A DNA stretch of 64,000 bases. Source: Leucocoprinus leucothites. Lineage: Eukaryota; Basidiomycota; Agaricomycetes; Agaricales; Agaricaceae. The notes under the pieces are model-generated. The model saw nothing but the letters and a program-made list of their open reading frames with translations, ran no database searches and was not told the origin of the DNA. The translations under genes and the position numbers were made by a program. The stretch is from positions 1 to 64,000 of the forward strand of contig JAACJO010000051.1 of assembly GCA_013368445.1 (NCBI GenBank). Direction: 5' to 3'. Shown in pieces: positions 11,501 through 23,016 of this stretch; the first letter of the stretch is position 1, and each line of letters starts with the position of its first letter.

Positions 11501-14025
11501 ACTCACCAACGTTGTCTATTCACAGCACAGCACCGGCAGAGCAGAAGAGAGTTCACGCGAAGATGCAGCAGGAGAGGACAGCTACGAGGCAATGGTTCGT
11601 GCATCGGAATCAGAACTATGGGATGAAACAGGAGGAGTCATAGGCGACTACGAGGCATTGGAAACAGTTATGCAGCCATATGACCAAGGGGTCAGTATTG
11701 TATGGCATGACGTAGTCAAGAAGAAGTACTTACTTTGGCCTTTAGGACTCTGGACCATCTACGAAGCCTCGGGAGATAGCAATTGGGAGTCAAATCTACG
11801 AGGTGTGCAGTTAGGTTACCAGAAACAATCCTGTGTGCATAGAGCTAACATACGATTCAACATAGTCCAACGCTGCTTTGGAAGCTGATGCACTCCGAAA
11901 AATGAGGCTGATCCTCCGAAAGCCAGACTGCGAGTGGGCGTCCGATGAGCAGAAAAGGGCAGTCATGGCAGCACTACCTGGGGATAAGGATGTTATCATC
12001 GCACTGCCGACAGGTGCTGGGAAATCTATCGTTCCCATGCTCATTTCAACATACCGAAAGAACCAGATCCTTCCACTGATTGTCAACCTCGTATCACTTC
12101 AAGAAGACTGGGAGCGTCGACTGAGGGAGTCAGGTATCCGATACAGCGTTTATAAACGCGACATGCGCTCCTTCCCACCAGGCCCCATAGTTCTTGTCAC
12201 TGTCGATCTCGCAGTCACACCAAACTTCACGTCTTGTATTGCACATGCGGGGGTCGGGGAACGCCTCGCGGGTGTTGTAATTGACGAAAGCCATGACATA
12301 TTTGTGTCGAGAAATTTCCGCTCGTGTATGGAGAAGATGTGGCGATTGCGCACGGTAGCATTCCAGATCATTGCGTTGTCGGGAACACTGCCCATTATAC
12401 TTGAAAAACGCCTCATATCCGAGCTCTGTCTTCAGCAGGATGCCCATGTCATTCGTGCATCCTCCAACCGCCCCGAGCTTGAGTACATTCTTGAACCCCG
12501 TCGCGATCAGGAGGCCCTTTTATGCCGTCTGAGAGAGGTTATCATGGTCCATAAGCCAACGGACAGGGAGAGGATTTTGGTGTACGTCAACACTTGCGCA
12601 GACGGGCAATCCATATCCGACCTTCTTGGATGTGATTTCTACTGCTGCAATGAGACGATTTGTCTGCCGGCGGCGAGGAAGGAGATGGTGAAGAGGTGGA
12701 GAGAAGGGATTGAGGGCGTCAATAAAGTGATGGTTGCGACGACGGGGTTCTCGGCCGGCAACGACTATGACTGTGTTCGACTGGTGATCCTCGCCACAAC
12801 ACCGTATGAAATGACAACAGCACTTCAGGAGATGGGCAGAGCAGGCCGTGATCACAAGCCAGCAAAGTGCTGCATCCTCCCTCTGGGACGGGAGGAATCG
12901 ACTCATCGAGTAGATGACCCAAAGGACTTCAAAGGTCGTCAAGCAATGTATAAGACCTTGTGGAAGACAGACGACTGCCTACGACTCTGTTTCACGCGCT
13001 ACATCGACGGCGATGGAGGTGTATCATGTGGTAGCGACCCTCGTAATCAAATTTGTAGCAGATGCCGTGACAAGTTGAAACCACCTCCCCAAGTCTCGCA
13101 TCCAATCAACCCCTTCTCAAGGTCACCCGACGATGAGGACGACGCAGAACCTAAACGGCGGGCTCCACCGGGCCCGGATACGAAGGGAAAGGGCCGTGTG
13201 CAACAGAAACCTCTTCGACGGCTCACTGAGCACCCCATCCCTGTCCTGCCTTCGACCACCCGCCAAGCCGCCAACGGGTCCAGAGGTGACTATCGCAGTT
13301 CTCCGACGAACATGGACGAATTCTTTGCACTCCAAGGATCGTCATCACAAGGATCATCGCTACAAGGATCGTCCATGGGCAGAGTGCTCGTTCCAGCGTC
13401 GTCACCATACCACTCTTCGCCGCATCTAGGCACAAACCGAGGATACCAATCAACATCTCTGAAGCGAACCTCTACGTCCAATCCCCCCTTTGCAGAACAA
13501 GCAAGACAGGTCAGGAGGAAGACGGTGGCAGTGGATCTCGCTAAAGTGGAATATGTGGCGAGATTACAGAGGCTTGTGGATACCATCGAAGGCAAGTGCA
13601 CGGTCTGTATGGTACGGAACAAGACGATCAGAGGGGGACACGATCACAAGGCGAATGATTGTCCATACCAGGATTTCAGACGTTTCGTCAACTGGAAGAG
13701 GCACGTCCGCTACAACACCCCCACTCATGGCAGCATATGCACCTGCTGCCACATTCCCCAGTTGGAAGGCGTTCACGCGTTTATAACACGAGGAGGATCC
13801 GCATTCGAGGAATGCCCTTATCCCGATCGTACAGTCCCGCTCGCATACGCCATTTTCCACCATGGTGAAACACGTCGACGCGCTGAGACATACTTCAGCG
13901 TTGAGTGGGAGAATGAGACGGAATATGCTTACTGGCTGTGCGCCGGAGGTGTCGAGAAGAACAAAACAAACACGACTAAGATCCTCCTGTGGTTCATTGA
14001 GCAATGCTGGTACCGAGGAGATTAG
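8536..14025 (+). CDS. zinc finger / tyrosine recombinase-like / RecQ-like helicase, copy 2
   Basis: Model: 8536-8622, 8683-9482, 9540-11325, 11375-11470, 11526-11690, 11746-11802, 11866-14025; all junctions keep frame, about 1,715 residues, first exon(s) not found. Domains in order: two C2H2-type fingers (CCATC with HIRKQH; CMAKGC with HYRKRH); a recombinase-like region with Arg in SPSRGTEL (10540), Lys in YSKT, RDYRQ, then GHS and Tyr in AGHSRETEERLYGR (Tyr at 11041); an acidic linker; a DExH helicase with Walker A LPTGAGKS (12013), DESH (12283), SGTLP (12379) and QEMGRAGRD (12825); a Cys cluster; and a C-terminal domain CTVC, HKANDC, CTCCHIP. The helicase resembles telomere-linked RecQ-type genes. 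The expected His three before the second Arg is Arg here. Coupled strand cutting and unwinding, perhaps self-mobilisation, is inference. Confidence 0.8.
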
Positions 14026-15845
14026 TTTCCACTGAGATGATGTAGCTACAGACAACTTACTCTGGTCTACACTATTGACTGTCTAATGCATGTACAAGCC
14101 ATCGAGCGCCGTTGCTTTCTCAATATCTGTATATAAAGTCGTTTATTTTAGTATAGATTTAAATCGCTATATAATCGAACTTGCACTCTATGCCTGATCT
14201 TTGTTCAGGGGACGCTAGTGACTGTAGGATGGCGCCAAGAACTAAGAGAATACTGCTATAAGCGTTTGGAAACCACCCCGAAATATAACTCACCTCTTCT
14301 ATAATCTCCATGCAGAGACGTTTACAACGAGCCATCGCATATATGTACTGAATCAATCACTCGGACAACAACAGCTATCCGCTGATGCTGCAGCGCTGGT
14401 CTCAATCATGGGTGTACGTCGATTTTTGCCCCATGGATAGCCTATAAAGGGTGTCGATACAATTTTAGAACAAGACTATTATAGAAAACAACTCCTCACT
14501 CGACCTCATGGCCGCTGAATGCATCGAGTCGTAGAACTTCCCGTCTAGAATGCGGTGAGTTGAGCTTCAATCAATAATTGTAGCCGTGCTTACCCATACG
14601 TCCATACGCTCATGATGTTAGTGATAGTGGGAAAAGTTGTTATCAAGTCAGCTAACCGTATTTAAGCAAAAAAGTTCGGTGTCCGAAATAATGAAACTCC
14701 GACCAAGCGGGTACAGCAAGAGACCGGACTTGAAGCGGATCACGATATGAACTCCGATCCTGATGTGTCGGCTGGCACCGAACTTTTTCCAATATAAGGA
14801 GTGCGAGCGCTTACTAATACTCTTTCGTCTTCCCCTCATCATCACCCTACATAGCAGTAGTAAAATAGTATTGAAACGCACACTATAATCAAATATTACT
14901 CATATCGAGACATGCCTGACTAGCTAGTTCGTGGAATTGACGATAAAATATAAGGGGGTGGGTTGGTAGTAAAGGTCGTTTTCGTACGTTCTTACATGTT
15001 AGATCAGGTCGAAGGCATTTCCACGCCAGTGCTTTGTAGACAGCCACAATCTAACAGGCATGCAGCCCGATCGACGGGGGACGCATCGTTGGGTGCCTGA
15101 TCAAGCGAAATCTACCAGTAACGCTGGTATCCGAGAGCATGCCTCAACCGGCTCGGTTGACCCCTGGTAAGTACATGGAACGCTTGCCCGTTTAAGCCGC
15201 GCGATTCTAACAAGTTGATAGCACGAGCAGAACGCTTCGACTTTGCTGTGACCCCGCTCGCTCAGCTAATGCGATATAATAACTCCGATGACATTGACTG
15301 AAAACCTAGCGTGGACTCTACGATCGCTGGCTAGAGCGCAACTTGATACTCGAATCGTAGCAAACTAATACCCGCTCATCCGCGGGGCGCCGCCTTGAAT
15401 GCTGGTAGATACTCCAAGCATGCCCGTGAATCTGTCCTGTAATCCAACCGTATGAACCGGTGAGTGCGTTATTGTCAAAAAGACTGGCACGAAATAACTC
15501 AGCGCCCTCCCGTGCTTAGGTGCCCGATTTGTCTACAGTCATATGGCACTTGCCCGTCGAAACTATCGCCAAATCGTTGAGACAAAGGCTGGGCTTGTGC
15601 AGAGAGTCAGAGTACCAGAGGCTGTGAGCCATTGTAATACGAGCCGAAGAACGAGACTGAGTAGTACAGGAAGATGAATATCACATAGGTCATTGCTACC
15701 TTTGTGCTTCTGGCATGGATTGGCGTCTCGAATCTCGACTAGTTGGCGACATCAGTTCCTCTTTCAAGTATCTCGCTTAGGTCGTCTTGTTTGTCGTTTA
15801 TAACAAGAGTGCAAAGGTCTGCCAGCAGGCTGCTGACCCGTCTAG
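14026..15845. other. intergenic, no gene recognised
   Basis: Apart from the short inverted-repeat element at 14669-14788 I see no coding frame with plausible composition or splice signals. The stretch is compositionally ordinary. Confidence 0.5.
14669..14788. mobile_element. MITE candidate with 13-bp terminal inverted repeats
   Basis: AAAAAGTTCGGTG at 14669-14681 is the exact reverse complement of CACCGAACTTTTT at 14776-14788, bounding a 120-bp non-coding element. Similarity extends weakly inward. No clear target-site duplication is visible. The size and structure fit a non-autonomous DNA transposon; no matching transposase is in the window. Confidence 0.55.
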
Positions 15846-16142
15846 TTGTCTTGCTATCCCCGTCAAAAATATGTTGAAAAACAATCGCCCAACGATCTCA
15901 GGCATGGTTCATTGGAACAGCTGGGCGAAGAGGATCCCAGTACATCGGGTAGTATCGTGGCAGCTGTTAGAGCAATTACCGGCTTCGACGTGGATGGGTA
16001 CTCCCATTACAATATCAGACTGCAGTGAGTATCACTTCATATCCGTATCGACTCATGTTGCTAATTCACGTTATCTAGTTATACAATCAACCCTCGATCT
16101 GCGAGTCGGAGTACAGGAACATATATCAGCGGCATTAGCTAA
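15846..16142 (+). CDS. small hypothetical protein (weak model)
   Basis: A two-exon reading (15846-16024 and 16079-16142) gives about 80 residues. It is joined across an intron with donor GTGAGT and acceptor TATCTAG and ends SRSTGTYISGIS. The start is arbitrary and upstream exons may exist. I do not recognise the protein. The only support is the clean splice junction that extends the frame to a nearby stop. Confidence 0.25.
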
Positions 16143-16429
16143 ACAGCTGACCGCGGCGCCGAGCTTGTGTCCACTTGTAAACGAATGTGAGTTTTACTGC
16201 AAGTTCCTCGGCCACCTCGAAGCTCACAAAAATGGATCCACGAAGCTGTTGTAAACCCTCACAGTTGCTCTTCTGGGATCGCATTTCAATATCATGATAA
16301 ATGCACAGAACGAAAGTGTCTGCCTATAGCCATATAGACAAACGCCTCAGTAAAGCCAACTTGAAACAAGTAACGCGCCATAACTGTCATCGCCGTCGGG
16401 GGGCACATCAAAGTTGGTGAGAATGGCAA

Positions 16430-16940
16430 GTGGTTTCTTCTCGCAGTCTTGTCCGTCGCTCTGTCTAATCCCTTCTTTCCTTCTGGTCATCTACTCTATC
16501 TTAACGCTCACATATTCTATCTCGGCGCTCACAACGTCCATGCCTTGTAGCAACAGTCTCAAGATGCAGGGAAGCGTGATCCCTGAGGGGCGCATCGAAG
16601 TCGGCGAGAGTGGTAAGTGGCCTCTTCTCGCAGGTCGTAACCCTATCACTTACTTGCTTTTCTTACTGCTATATACTCTATCTCAACGTTCACATACTCT
16701 ATCTCAACCCTCACAGCACACATGGCTCGCGGCAGCAGTCTCAAGATGCGGGGGAGCGCGAACCCTTACCTGCATTGAAGTCAACGAGAGCGGTAAGTCA
16801 TTTCTCTCACTCTCGATTGTCACTCTGTCACTCACTCCCTTTTTTCCTTACTACTATCTACTTGCTCACAACACTCTCGACATCCATGCCCGCAGCAACT
16901 GTCTCAAGACTCAGCGCAGCGTGATCCTCTACTTGGACAG
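16430..16940 (+). repeat. three tandem exon-like repeats
   Basis: Segments near 16545, 16735 and 16896 each begin after a splice-acceptor-like AG with a variant of CAGTCTCAAGATGC and continue into a similar GGGAGCGTGATCCC-like stretch. The first two end at GTAAGT donors followed by CTCTTCTCGCAG- or CTCTCACTCTC-like introns. Spacing is about 160-190 bp. The first two copies do not share an open frame with the third, so at least one duplicate exon is probably dead or skipped. Confidence 0.5.
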
Positions 16941-17420
16941 TCCAGCGCGAGAGGATATCGAAGACGAAACGCAGGCAGAGATCAAGAAAAGCCTCCACAA
17001 AGTTTGGAGGCGGCTGGTGGACGACTGCATTAATGATGGGATAAGAGGGCCGATCTGCGGGGTAATAACGTTAGTATCGTTCCTTGCTTCTTCCACGCGT
17101 TTCCTGACTTGAGTCTCTTTCAGTAATCTAGAGCATTTGTCGCCCGGTGAGCCGTTGGTGCATGCCCCACACTCAACGGTTCGTCTCTTCGATAAATACA
17201 ACATGGAGATCGCGACGATCCACGCACCTATGCCGCTCGGTCATCGAAACCATGCATTCTATGGGATCTCTGCAAGGAGGATAAGGGATGGAAAGGATTT
17301 CAAGAGAGTGTATGATTTCGGGATGAAGGTTACAGTAAAATATAAGGTTCGTGCCCTGTTATATCTCTGGCTTTCGCTCAGTACTGAATATCTGCTCTAC
17401 AGAGAAAGGTTAATGTCTAA
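16896..17420 (+). CDS. hypothetical protein, 3' exons
   Basis: Three exons (16896-17069, 17124-17346, 17403-17420) join in frame to give about 138 residues ending KYKRKVNV. Donors are GTTAGT and GTTCGT; acceptors are TTTCAG and CTACAG. The first exon encodes an acidic/basic helix-like stretch (REDIEDETQAEIKKSLHKVW). The second includes EPLVHAPHSTVRLFDKYNM and a HAPMPLGHRNHAFYG segment. The 5' end depends on which of the duplicated upstream exons is used. I do not recognise the family. Confidence 0.4.
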
Positions 17421-17989
17421 CGCAATGTATTCCGTAGCATTGGTTCCGTCATCTTGGAAGAAATAGTAAGATTCTTGAAGAGACTACGCTCCGTAGCAAT
17501 CGACCGACCGAGCATTCAATACGGTTCGTTATTTTATTTCACTGGAAGTTGCCATGTTTCTAAAGAAGCCTACTAGCTCTTACAAACTCTACTGCTATAC
17601 ACCCGCTCATTCGATTGAGTCCCCCATGCGTACGTGCTTTTCTTACACTTCTCTTGTAGTGCACCACTACTCACTGCATCTAAATGTTTATCGAGGGATA
17701 ATATAACCAATGAACACCGTGAAAGGAATCGGTAGCTCGTGAGCAGAACAACGATCAGTTGAAGAGCTGTGTTGGAGGTATGGAATATATATTGACACGG
17801 ACATCACTCTTGCTGATATGAGTACAAAGACATGATTTTGACTTGGTCACAAATATTGATTAATAGCCGGCAAACTTGTACAAACTCACAAATCTAATAT
17901 ACATATATTTCACGTCTATTACAGGCCTCGTTTCATGTTCAACGCAAACCATCGAGCCGCGAAAAGTGAACTAAGAATACAATGAATGT
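17421..17989. other. intergenic, nothing recognised
   Basis: AT-rich sequence without a credible coding frame, between the weak gene model and the palindromic minisatellite. Confidence 0.5.
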
Positions 17990-18305
17990 GGCGGGACGTT
18001 TGTCTGGGATGAGAAATGTCCCATCGGATAAATGTCCAGCGAGAGAAATGTCCGGTGGGACATTTGTCCTGGCAAGTAAATGTCCGGCAGGACATTTGTC
18101 CTGGCAATTAAATGTCCGGTGGGACATTTGTCCTGACAAGTAAATGTCCAGCGGGACATTTGTCCAGCAAGAGAAATGTCCGGCGGGACATTTGTCCTGG
18201 CAAGTAAATGTCCGGCGGGACATTTGTCCTGGAAAAGAAATGTCTGGCAGGACATTTGTCGTGTACACCACAAATAAGGAAAGTAACACGGCGGGACAAA
18301 TGTCT
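17990..18305. repeat. 32-bp palindromic minisatellite
   Basis: About eight head-to-tail copies of a unit of about 32 bp built on AAATGTCC-(3-4 nt)-GGACATTT, so each unit can fold into an 8-bp hairpin. Typical units end GTCCTGGCAAGT. Diverged copies continue to about 18420. Open frames through it on either strand are by-products of the repeat and not genes. It lies just beyond the 3' end of BAH-PHD copy 1. Confidence 0.85.
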
Positions 18306-18605
18306 TGCCACTACTAAATAAATTGCAATTGGTGACATAGACGCTCAAAACACGGTCAGTATTGAGTGCCTACTGCAATGTCCTGTCCCGGCGCCAACAA
18401 ATGTCCTGTCCTGTCCCGTGAAACCACAGGTGTGTTCCCGGACTATATAGAGTAGTCCCCTTTTGCTTGTCTCAATTTTTTCACATGCCACAGTTCAACC
18501 CTTTAACCTCTTTTTCTCACTTCTCAGTTTCTCTTTGCATCAGCCTCAATCTCCTTCTATTTCACCTCAACTACTCTGTAACACCAACTCTACATGTCAT
18601 TCATT

Positions 18606-19995
18606 TTACATCTTGTTATCGCATTCACAGCATTCCACTGAATCCCTCCCTAGTTCCCTCAGTAAAGCTCCACTGCATCCTTCCCCATAACCCTCAAGAT
18701 AATCTCGAGCTTCTCCATCCGATGCATATGGGTTGTCCTCCACCCACTCATGCAATTCATCAAGTATCTGACCAGTCCCAACCAGGTGCCAGTCCCGAAC
18801 TCCTTCCCCTTCTTCCACTCCTCGAGTATATGGCACTCCCATCAACTTCTCTGCCAGGTTTGAGTTTGATAACAAACATCGCCGCCCAATCGTTCGGCAA
18901 CAGGCTTCATGCATCCACTTCCTGCACCTTTCGCAATACACCTGCCGGCCACACTTGGGGTCGTAAATCTTCAGGCACCGGCACATGTTCGATTTCCTTA
19001 TCCCCTACAAATCCGTCAGTCTTGCCCCGATCCTTCGCATTCACTTCCATTTTCCTTACCTTCATCTTCCCTATCGTGACCAACTCTTCATCGCACCCCC
19101 GGAAATCCACTACTTTCAACTCGTACCTCCAATACCAACTTCCAATTGGTATTTTTTCTTCGGCTCGAAGCTCCTCATCAAACCAATAAACTTCGCACTT
19201 GTCTACGAGATCCTTGCCGTTAGACCCCTGCCTGTGAACATTCAAGATGTAGCCGCACCTTCGATTGTCCCAGAAGCCAGCACTCCCTCGTGGTTTGACT
19301 TGACTAGTTCCCTGTGCCCAAGTCGTTCTACGAATCCAGTCCTGCACCTTGTGTCGGAACCCAATCAATTTATTGCATGTGAGAGAATAGATCCCACTGG
19401 TCAAAAGCGTTGGTCAACTCCACTTTGGCAAAATCGCCCACTCCATAAAACCAGTGACACTTGACAAACACCTTCTCTTGCCACGTTCCCGATTTCTTTG
19501 TACCTTTGTATATCCCTACTACGATCGCCTTCCAGTACGTGTCGGCGTTTCTTTCTTCTTTCCCTCGCACGGTTCCAGGTCCTACGACGTACACACTGTT
19601 CAAAAGTGAGGCTCAGGCTACTCGTGCTGCGCCAAAAATCATGCTCACATATTGTCCTTTTGAATGATCTCAGTTGTTTTGTTTTTCTCCTGGCTTGGAG
19701 CTGCCGTTTCACCCGACAGTTGACTTGGCTGAATATGGTCGTTGTCAACGACGAGAGTCGCATATCTCAGGCTCTGGAACCAGGACTTTTTGCTGAGTTC
19801 CTCCAGATTTGGCACTGGAGTGACTTCATAGTTGCCAGGTGCAGACGCGGCCATTGGTGCAGAGGATGGGGGGAAAGAGTGCCACCGTTCAGGTATTCCT
19901 TCATTTATATACTCTGGGCAATACCTCCAACTCGCTTGTTCTCGTGGACAAAAAGGAATTACAGGTGCCATTCTTTGGGGGGGGGAAATTGACAT
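18606..19995 (-). CDS. BAH-PHD protein, copy 1
   Basis: Five exons on the minus strand (19995-19649, 19595-19398, 19341-19259, 19202-19060, 19004-18606) give 389 residues with every junction in frame. An N-terminal region rich in Ser/Pro ends in KTTEIIQKDN. A BAH domain follows (about 117-257): VYVVGPGT, TYWKAIVVGIY, KCHWFYG, RLGHRELVKSNH, DKCEVYWFDEE and PIGSWYWRYEL. A PHD-like zinc module then has C265, C267, C281, C284, H289, C292 and a delayed last pair C382/C385, giving a long insertion before the final CxxC. BAH-PHD proteins read nucleosomes and histone tails, so a nuclear chromatin-binding role is likely. The paralogue at 35.6-36.9 kb has exons 3 and 4 of identical length (83 and 143 nt). 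Confidence 0.75.
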
Positions 19996-20099
19996 GACAG
20001 CTCGTACTTCTAAAGAGTCCTCTACTGATTCGATTCGATTCTCGAACCATCGATTCTCGAACCATCGATTCTGGCTTCTTTAGGTCCCCTGCAGGACCC

Positions 20100-21555
20100 C
20101 TAGATCCCCGCTGTCTTCGTTTTTTTTGCTGGGTGTTCTTCGATCGTATCGCTTTCTGGTAGCAATCGCTTCTTTGGTGACGGATCCCATAGAATTGGCT
20201 CGCTGCTCCGCTCGTAATCAGAGTCGTTGGCCAGAGCTGCCGAATCAAAGTCTTCATCAACGAGGTCCCCTTTAAATCATTTTAGCGCTTTTTAGGGGGG
20301 ACTAGATCGACCAGGACCTCACTGATGATGATTGGCTTGTATACACGGTTCTTGGGAACGTGGTCCCAGATTTGGTCGAGTGCTTTGAGCCAACCACCTC
20401 TGTTAAAGGCGATATCGTATATCGCTTGCCATACATATTTTTCAAGCTCAACAACTTCTCGAGTCTTTTCAATGGTCGCAGTGAACCAAGCCTACGCAAG
20501 CATATCCTGAGCCATTTGAAGTAAAACACATGCTAGCTAGCAGCGACTCACTCGAGATATACTGGTCATGTCAATTGGCTCGAGACACAGATTTCTCGGA
20601 GCAAGGAGCATGAGAGGGGAGACAGTCAGCGCGATATTGGTTGGAATCGTGAGGCTCAGGCCTCCACTGAGCCCGGTAATGTTCATTTGTGCTGCTTCGG
20701 GTCCGAGGAGTCGTCGAAGCTTTTCGGGGTTGTCGGGCACGTTGAGCTGGCCCTAGAGAGGGTACACAAGTTAAATCGCAAAGGTGGTGAGCGTAAATTG
20801 AAAATATCGCACTGTTTGAGAAACAAAGGCCAAGTAGCCAGCGACTGATGCGATATTGGTGACGATTGAGTTTCGCTTGTTCATTTGGGCGTTTCGGGCT
20901 ATGTAGCTGAGTATGGTCTGGGAAGAGACTGGGCTTTCGATCGGGGAAATAAGAGGGTAGGGTAGCTTCATAACATCCTTGGCAGCTCGAATCAAGGAGT
21001 TCAAATCGACCTCTGGGCCTCCTAGCTTTTCAGGTATCATCAGATGGTGCATCTAACCCTCTCTTAACGAGTCCGACTCACCAGGTCTGTGATCGGTTTT
21101 GGATTTGGTTCCCCGAGTATTCTGTTCATCAGCCCCGACGGATTCACTTGGGGGCTCTGGAAATTCAATCGGGGTTTCGTTCCGAATACGAGCGAGAGTG
21201 CGTCTGCGGTACGATATGCAAGGAGAAGCTTGAGTGCCTTTGCCACCTGCAGTTGGCCATAGGGAGGATCGGAGGATACAGGGAGTCCCATGATCGCTCG
21301 AAATAATTCATTTGACGAAAGATAGGACTCGGTGATCTCCCAGTTGTCGAGAGATCCGAGAAATTCCTGTAAAAGTCATGAGATGAATACCTAACATTCC
21401 GAGGCAAGCACCCTCACCTTGATGCCAGGCCAATAACGCGGGTCGAAATCGCCTTCAGTGCTGGCGAGTGTTGGGTTGGAGGAGAGGAACTTGGTGTTCC
21501 ATGGGTACGTGATAGCGTGGGGGTTGGGTCGGGTTCGCCAATCAAGTTGCGGCAT
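20100..21555 (-). CDS. unrecognised MPxLDWR-family protein, short paralogue
   Basis: Minus-strand, multi-exon gene starting MPQLDWR and continuing YPWNTKFLSSN and WPGIK to a GTGAGG donor. Later exons carry QVAKALKLLLAYRTADAL, EVDLNSLIRAAKDVM, NSIVTNIASVAGYLAFVSQ and LTVSPLMLLAPRNLCLEP. The last exon is acidic then basic (DEDFDSAALANDSDYE, KKRLLPESD, KKTKTAGI). It matches the N-terminal half of the gene at 29.7-33.0 kb segment by segment, but stops where that gene continues. I do not recognise a domain; the segments look helical, and the basic tail with KKR/KKTK fits nuclear localisation. It sits head-to-tail 105 bp upstream of BAH-PHD copy 1. Confidence 0.6.
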
Positions 21556-21774
21556 GAGAGTGTTGATGGGAGGGTTGAGAAAAAGAGAGAGAGAGAGAGA
21601 AGGAGAGGGGCCGCTTTTGTGTGGCTGGCCAAATATATGCGCATATATTGATGCAGGCAGGTGAAACGATGAATGCGAAGGCATTCGCAACTCGTAGCTG
21701 GTGCGGAAGTGAAAGCTTAAAAGCCAGTGTTGGACGTGTAAATAAACTTCATATTCGATGACGACGACCATCGC

Positions 21775-22330
21775 GTGACAAACAGGCCGAAATTCAGCGC
21801 GGCGTACAACAAGTGTTCATTCAAGAAAAAAAAAACAAAAGACGATGACGATGACGACGACGGGAGAGTTCCACAAAAAAGAGACGATGGTGCGAGATAC
21901 GTGTTCAGGAAAAAAAAAAAAACAATCGACAACGAAACAAAAACGATGCGACATACGATGCAAGCGTCCAAGAAGAAAAAAGAACGAGGTGCTCTCCCAA
22001 CCCCTCCCCGCGCGCAAAGAAGCGACCCCACCCTCACTACGCAGGTGGGTGGTGGTAACACAACCCGATTGCCCCGAACAGATAGCGCTTCCCAATCGGT
22101 GGGTAACCTTGGGCTGATCTTGAGAGCTAGCCTCCCTGATACGTATTGGAGAGTGCGATTGACAGCGTTGGCGGATGTGAAAGGAGGGGAGGTTATACTG
22201 CAGCATGAGGGCTGGTCAGTGAATAGATGCAAGGAGGGGCGAGGCAAGAAATACTTGCCAGGAGGTTGCGTGGGATCTTCACCATCGGACAAGAGGACGA
22301 TCTCGAGTGGGGTGGCTACGGCTGCTCTCG
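21775..22330. other. low-complexity stretch, doubtful ORFs
   Basis: Purine-rich runs (A10-A12, GACGAC repeats) give long frames on both strands. None shows a domain, and translations include homopolymer Phe or Lys. Two imperfect copies of a GTGTTCA-plus-poly(A) segment occur at about 21808 and 21902. I see no gene I can support. Confidence 0.5.
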
Positions 22331-22450
22331 CCGATTGATTATGGAGCTTTAGGGCCCATAAGCGAGTACTTTTAAGGGACAAAGATTCGGGTGCTGCTCA
22401 CGATGGTGGTTATTCGGGATGAAATCTTGAGGTATTTTTGCATACCCTCC

Positions 22451-23016
22451 TTAATCACCTATAGTCCCCCTCGCAATTTGACCTTGCGATTTTGCAGCTC
22501 TTCCTTGCATTTCAGCCTTGAGGGTCCAGAGATCCTTCTGCATGGGTCTGAGTGCGGCATCTAGAACTCGTTTCATCGTCTCTTCCATTTGGTTCGGGAG
22601 TTCCACGGACTCTTGGTTACCTGCGAAAGAAAATGAAAAGGTGCCCTAGTCGCTGCTTCGAAGGAAACGAGAAGCATACCTGGGTTCGTACGCACGCCAA
22701 ACCCCCCTTTTCTATGTTTCTCCGCTTTGAGGACCGGCTCATATTCTGTCCGACTGCGTGCTGCGCAGAATAAGTAGATAGCATCGCTGTTATTTGGAAA
22801 TGTACCATGTGCCGCGAAAGCAAGATGCGAGAGGTGCATGGCGGCCACTATTTCATCGCCAGCAGGAGAGTTAGAGGAGGGGTCAAATGGTTGGGTCAGA
22901 GAGTCCAAAGTCGGGAGCCGGGATATGTTGCACCTGAGCCATAACGACAGCAGTGGTGGTGGTGGTGGTGGCGATTGAGATTGGGAATCGTCAGGTTTGC
23001 GACGTAAACAGATCAA
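22451..23016 (-). CDS. hypothetical protein, two exons
   Basis: Exons 23016-22680 and 22620-22451, with a GTATGC donor and a TTTCGCAG acceptor, join in frame to about 168 residues. The first exon has a Pro-run (PPPPPP) and HLSHLAFAAHGTFPNN-SDAIYLFCAARSR. The second has a short amphipathic helix-like stretch (MEETMKRVLDAALRPMQKDL) and ends GQIARGTIGD. The start is the first ATG of the open frame and is uncertain because the N terminus is low in complexity. I recognise no domain. It lies upstream of the short MPxLDWR gene on the same strand. Confidence 0.4.

Noticed and set aside
8536..14025. Reading copy 2 as the captain of a Starship-type giant element
   Set aside because: Starship captains are DUF3435-type recombinases described from Pezizomycotina, without a fused helicase; no element borders or cargo structure can be shown here.
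272..18305. Short regular repeats (27 bp and 32 bp) that superficially resemble CRISPR arrays
   Set aside because: There are no unique spacers, the units are contiguous, the genes around are eukaryotic with introns, and no cas gene is present.
17919..18348. Several overlapping minus-strand ORFs with DKCPAGH repeats
   Set aside because: Frames forced by the 32-bp palindromic repeat; all three frames stay open for the same reason.
18467..19189. 240-codon plus-strand ORF preceded by a TATA-like CTATATAG
   Set aside because: Antisense to the well-supported BAH-PHD exons; its translation is low-complexity Ser/Leu/Pro.
21717..22382. 221-codon minus-strand ORF
   Set aside because: Contains poly-Phe runs from homopolymers, no recognisable domain and no consistent splice context.
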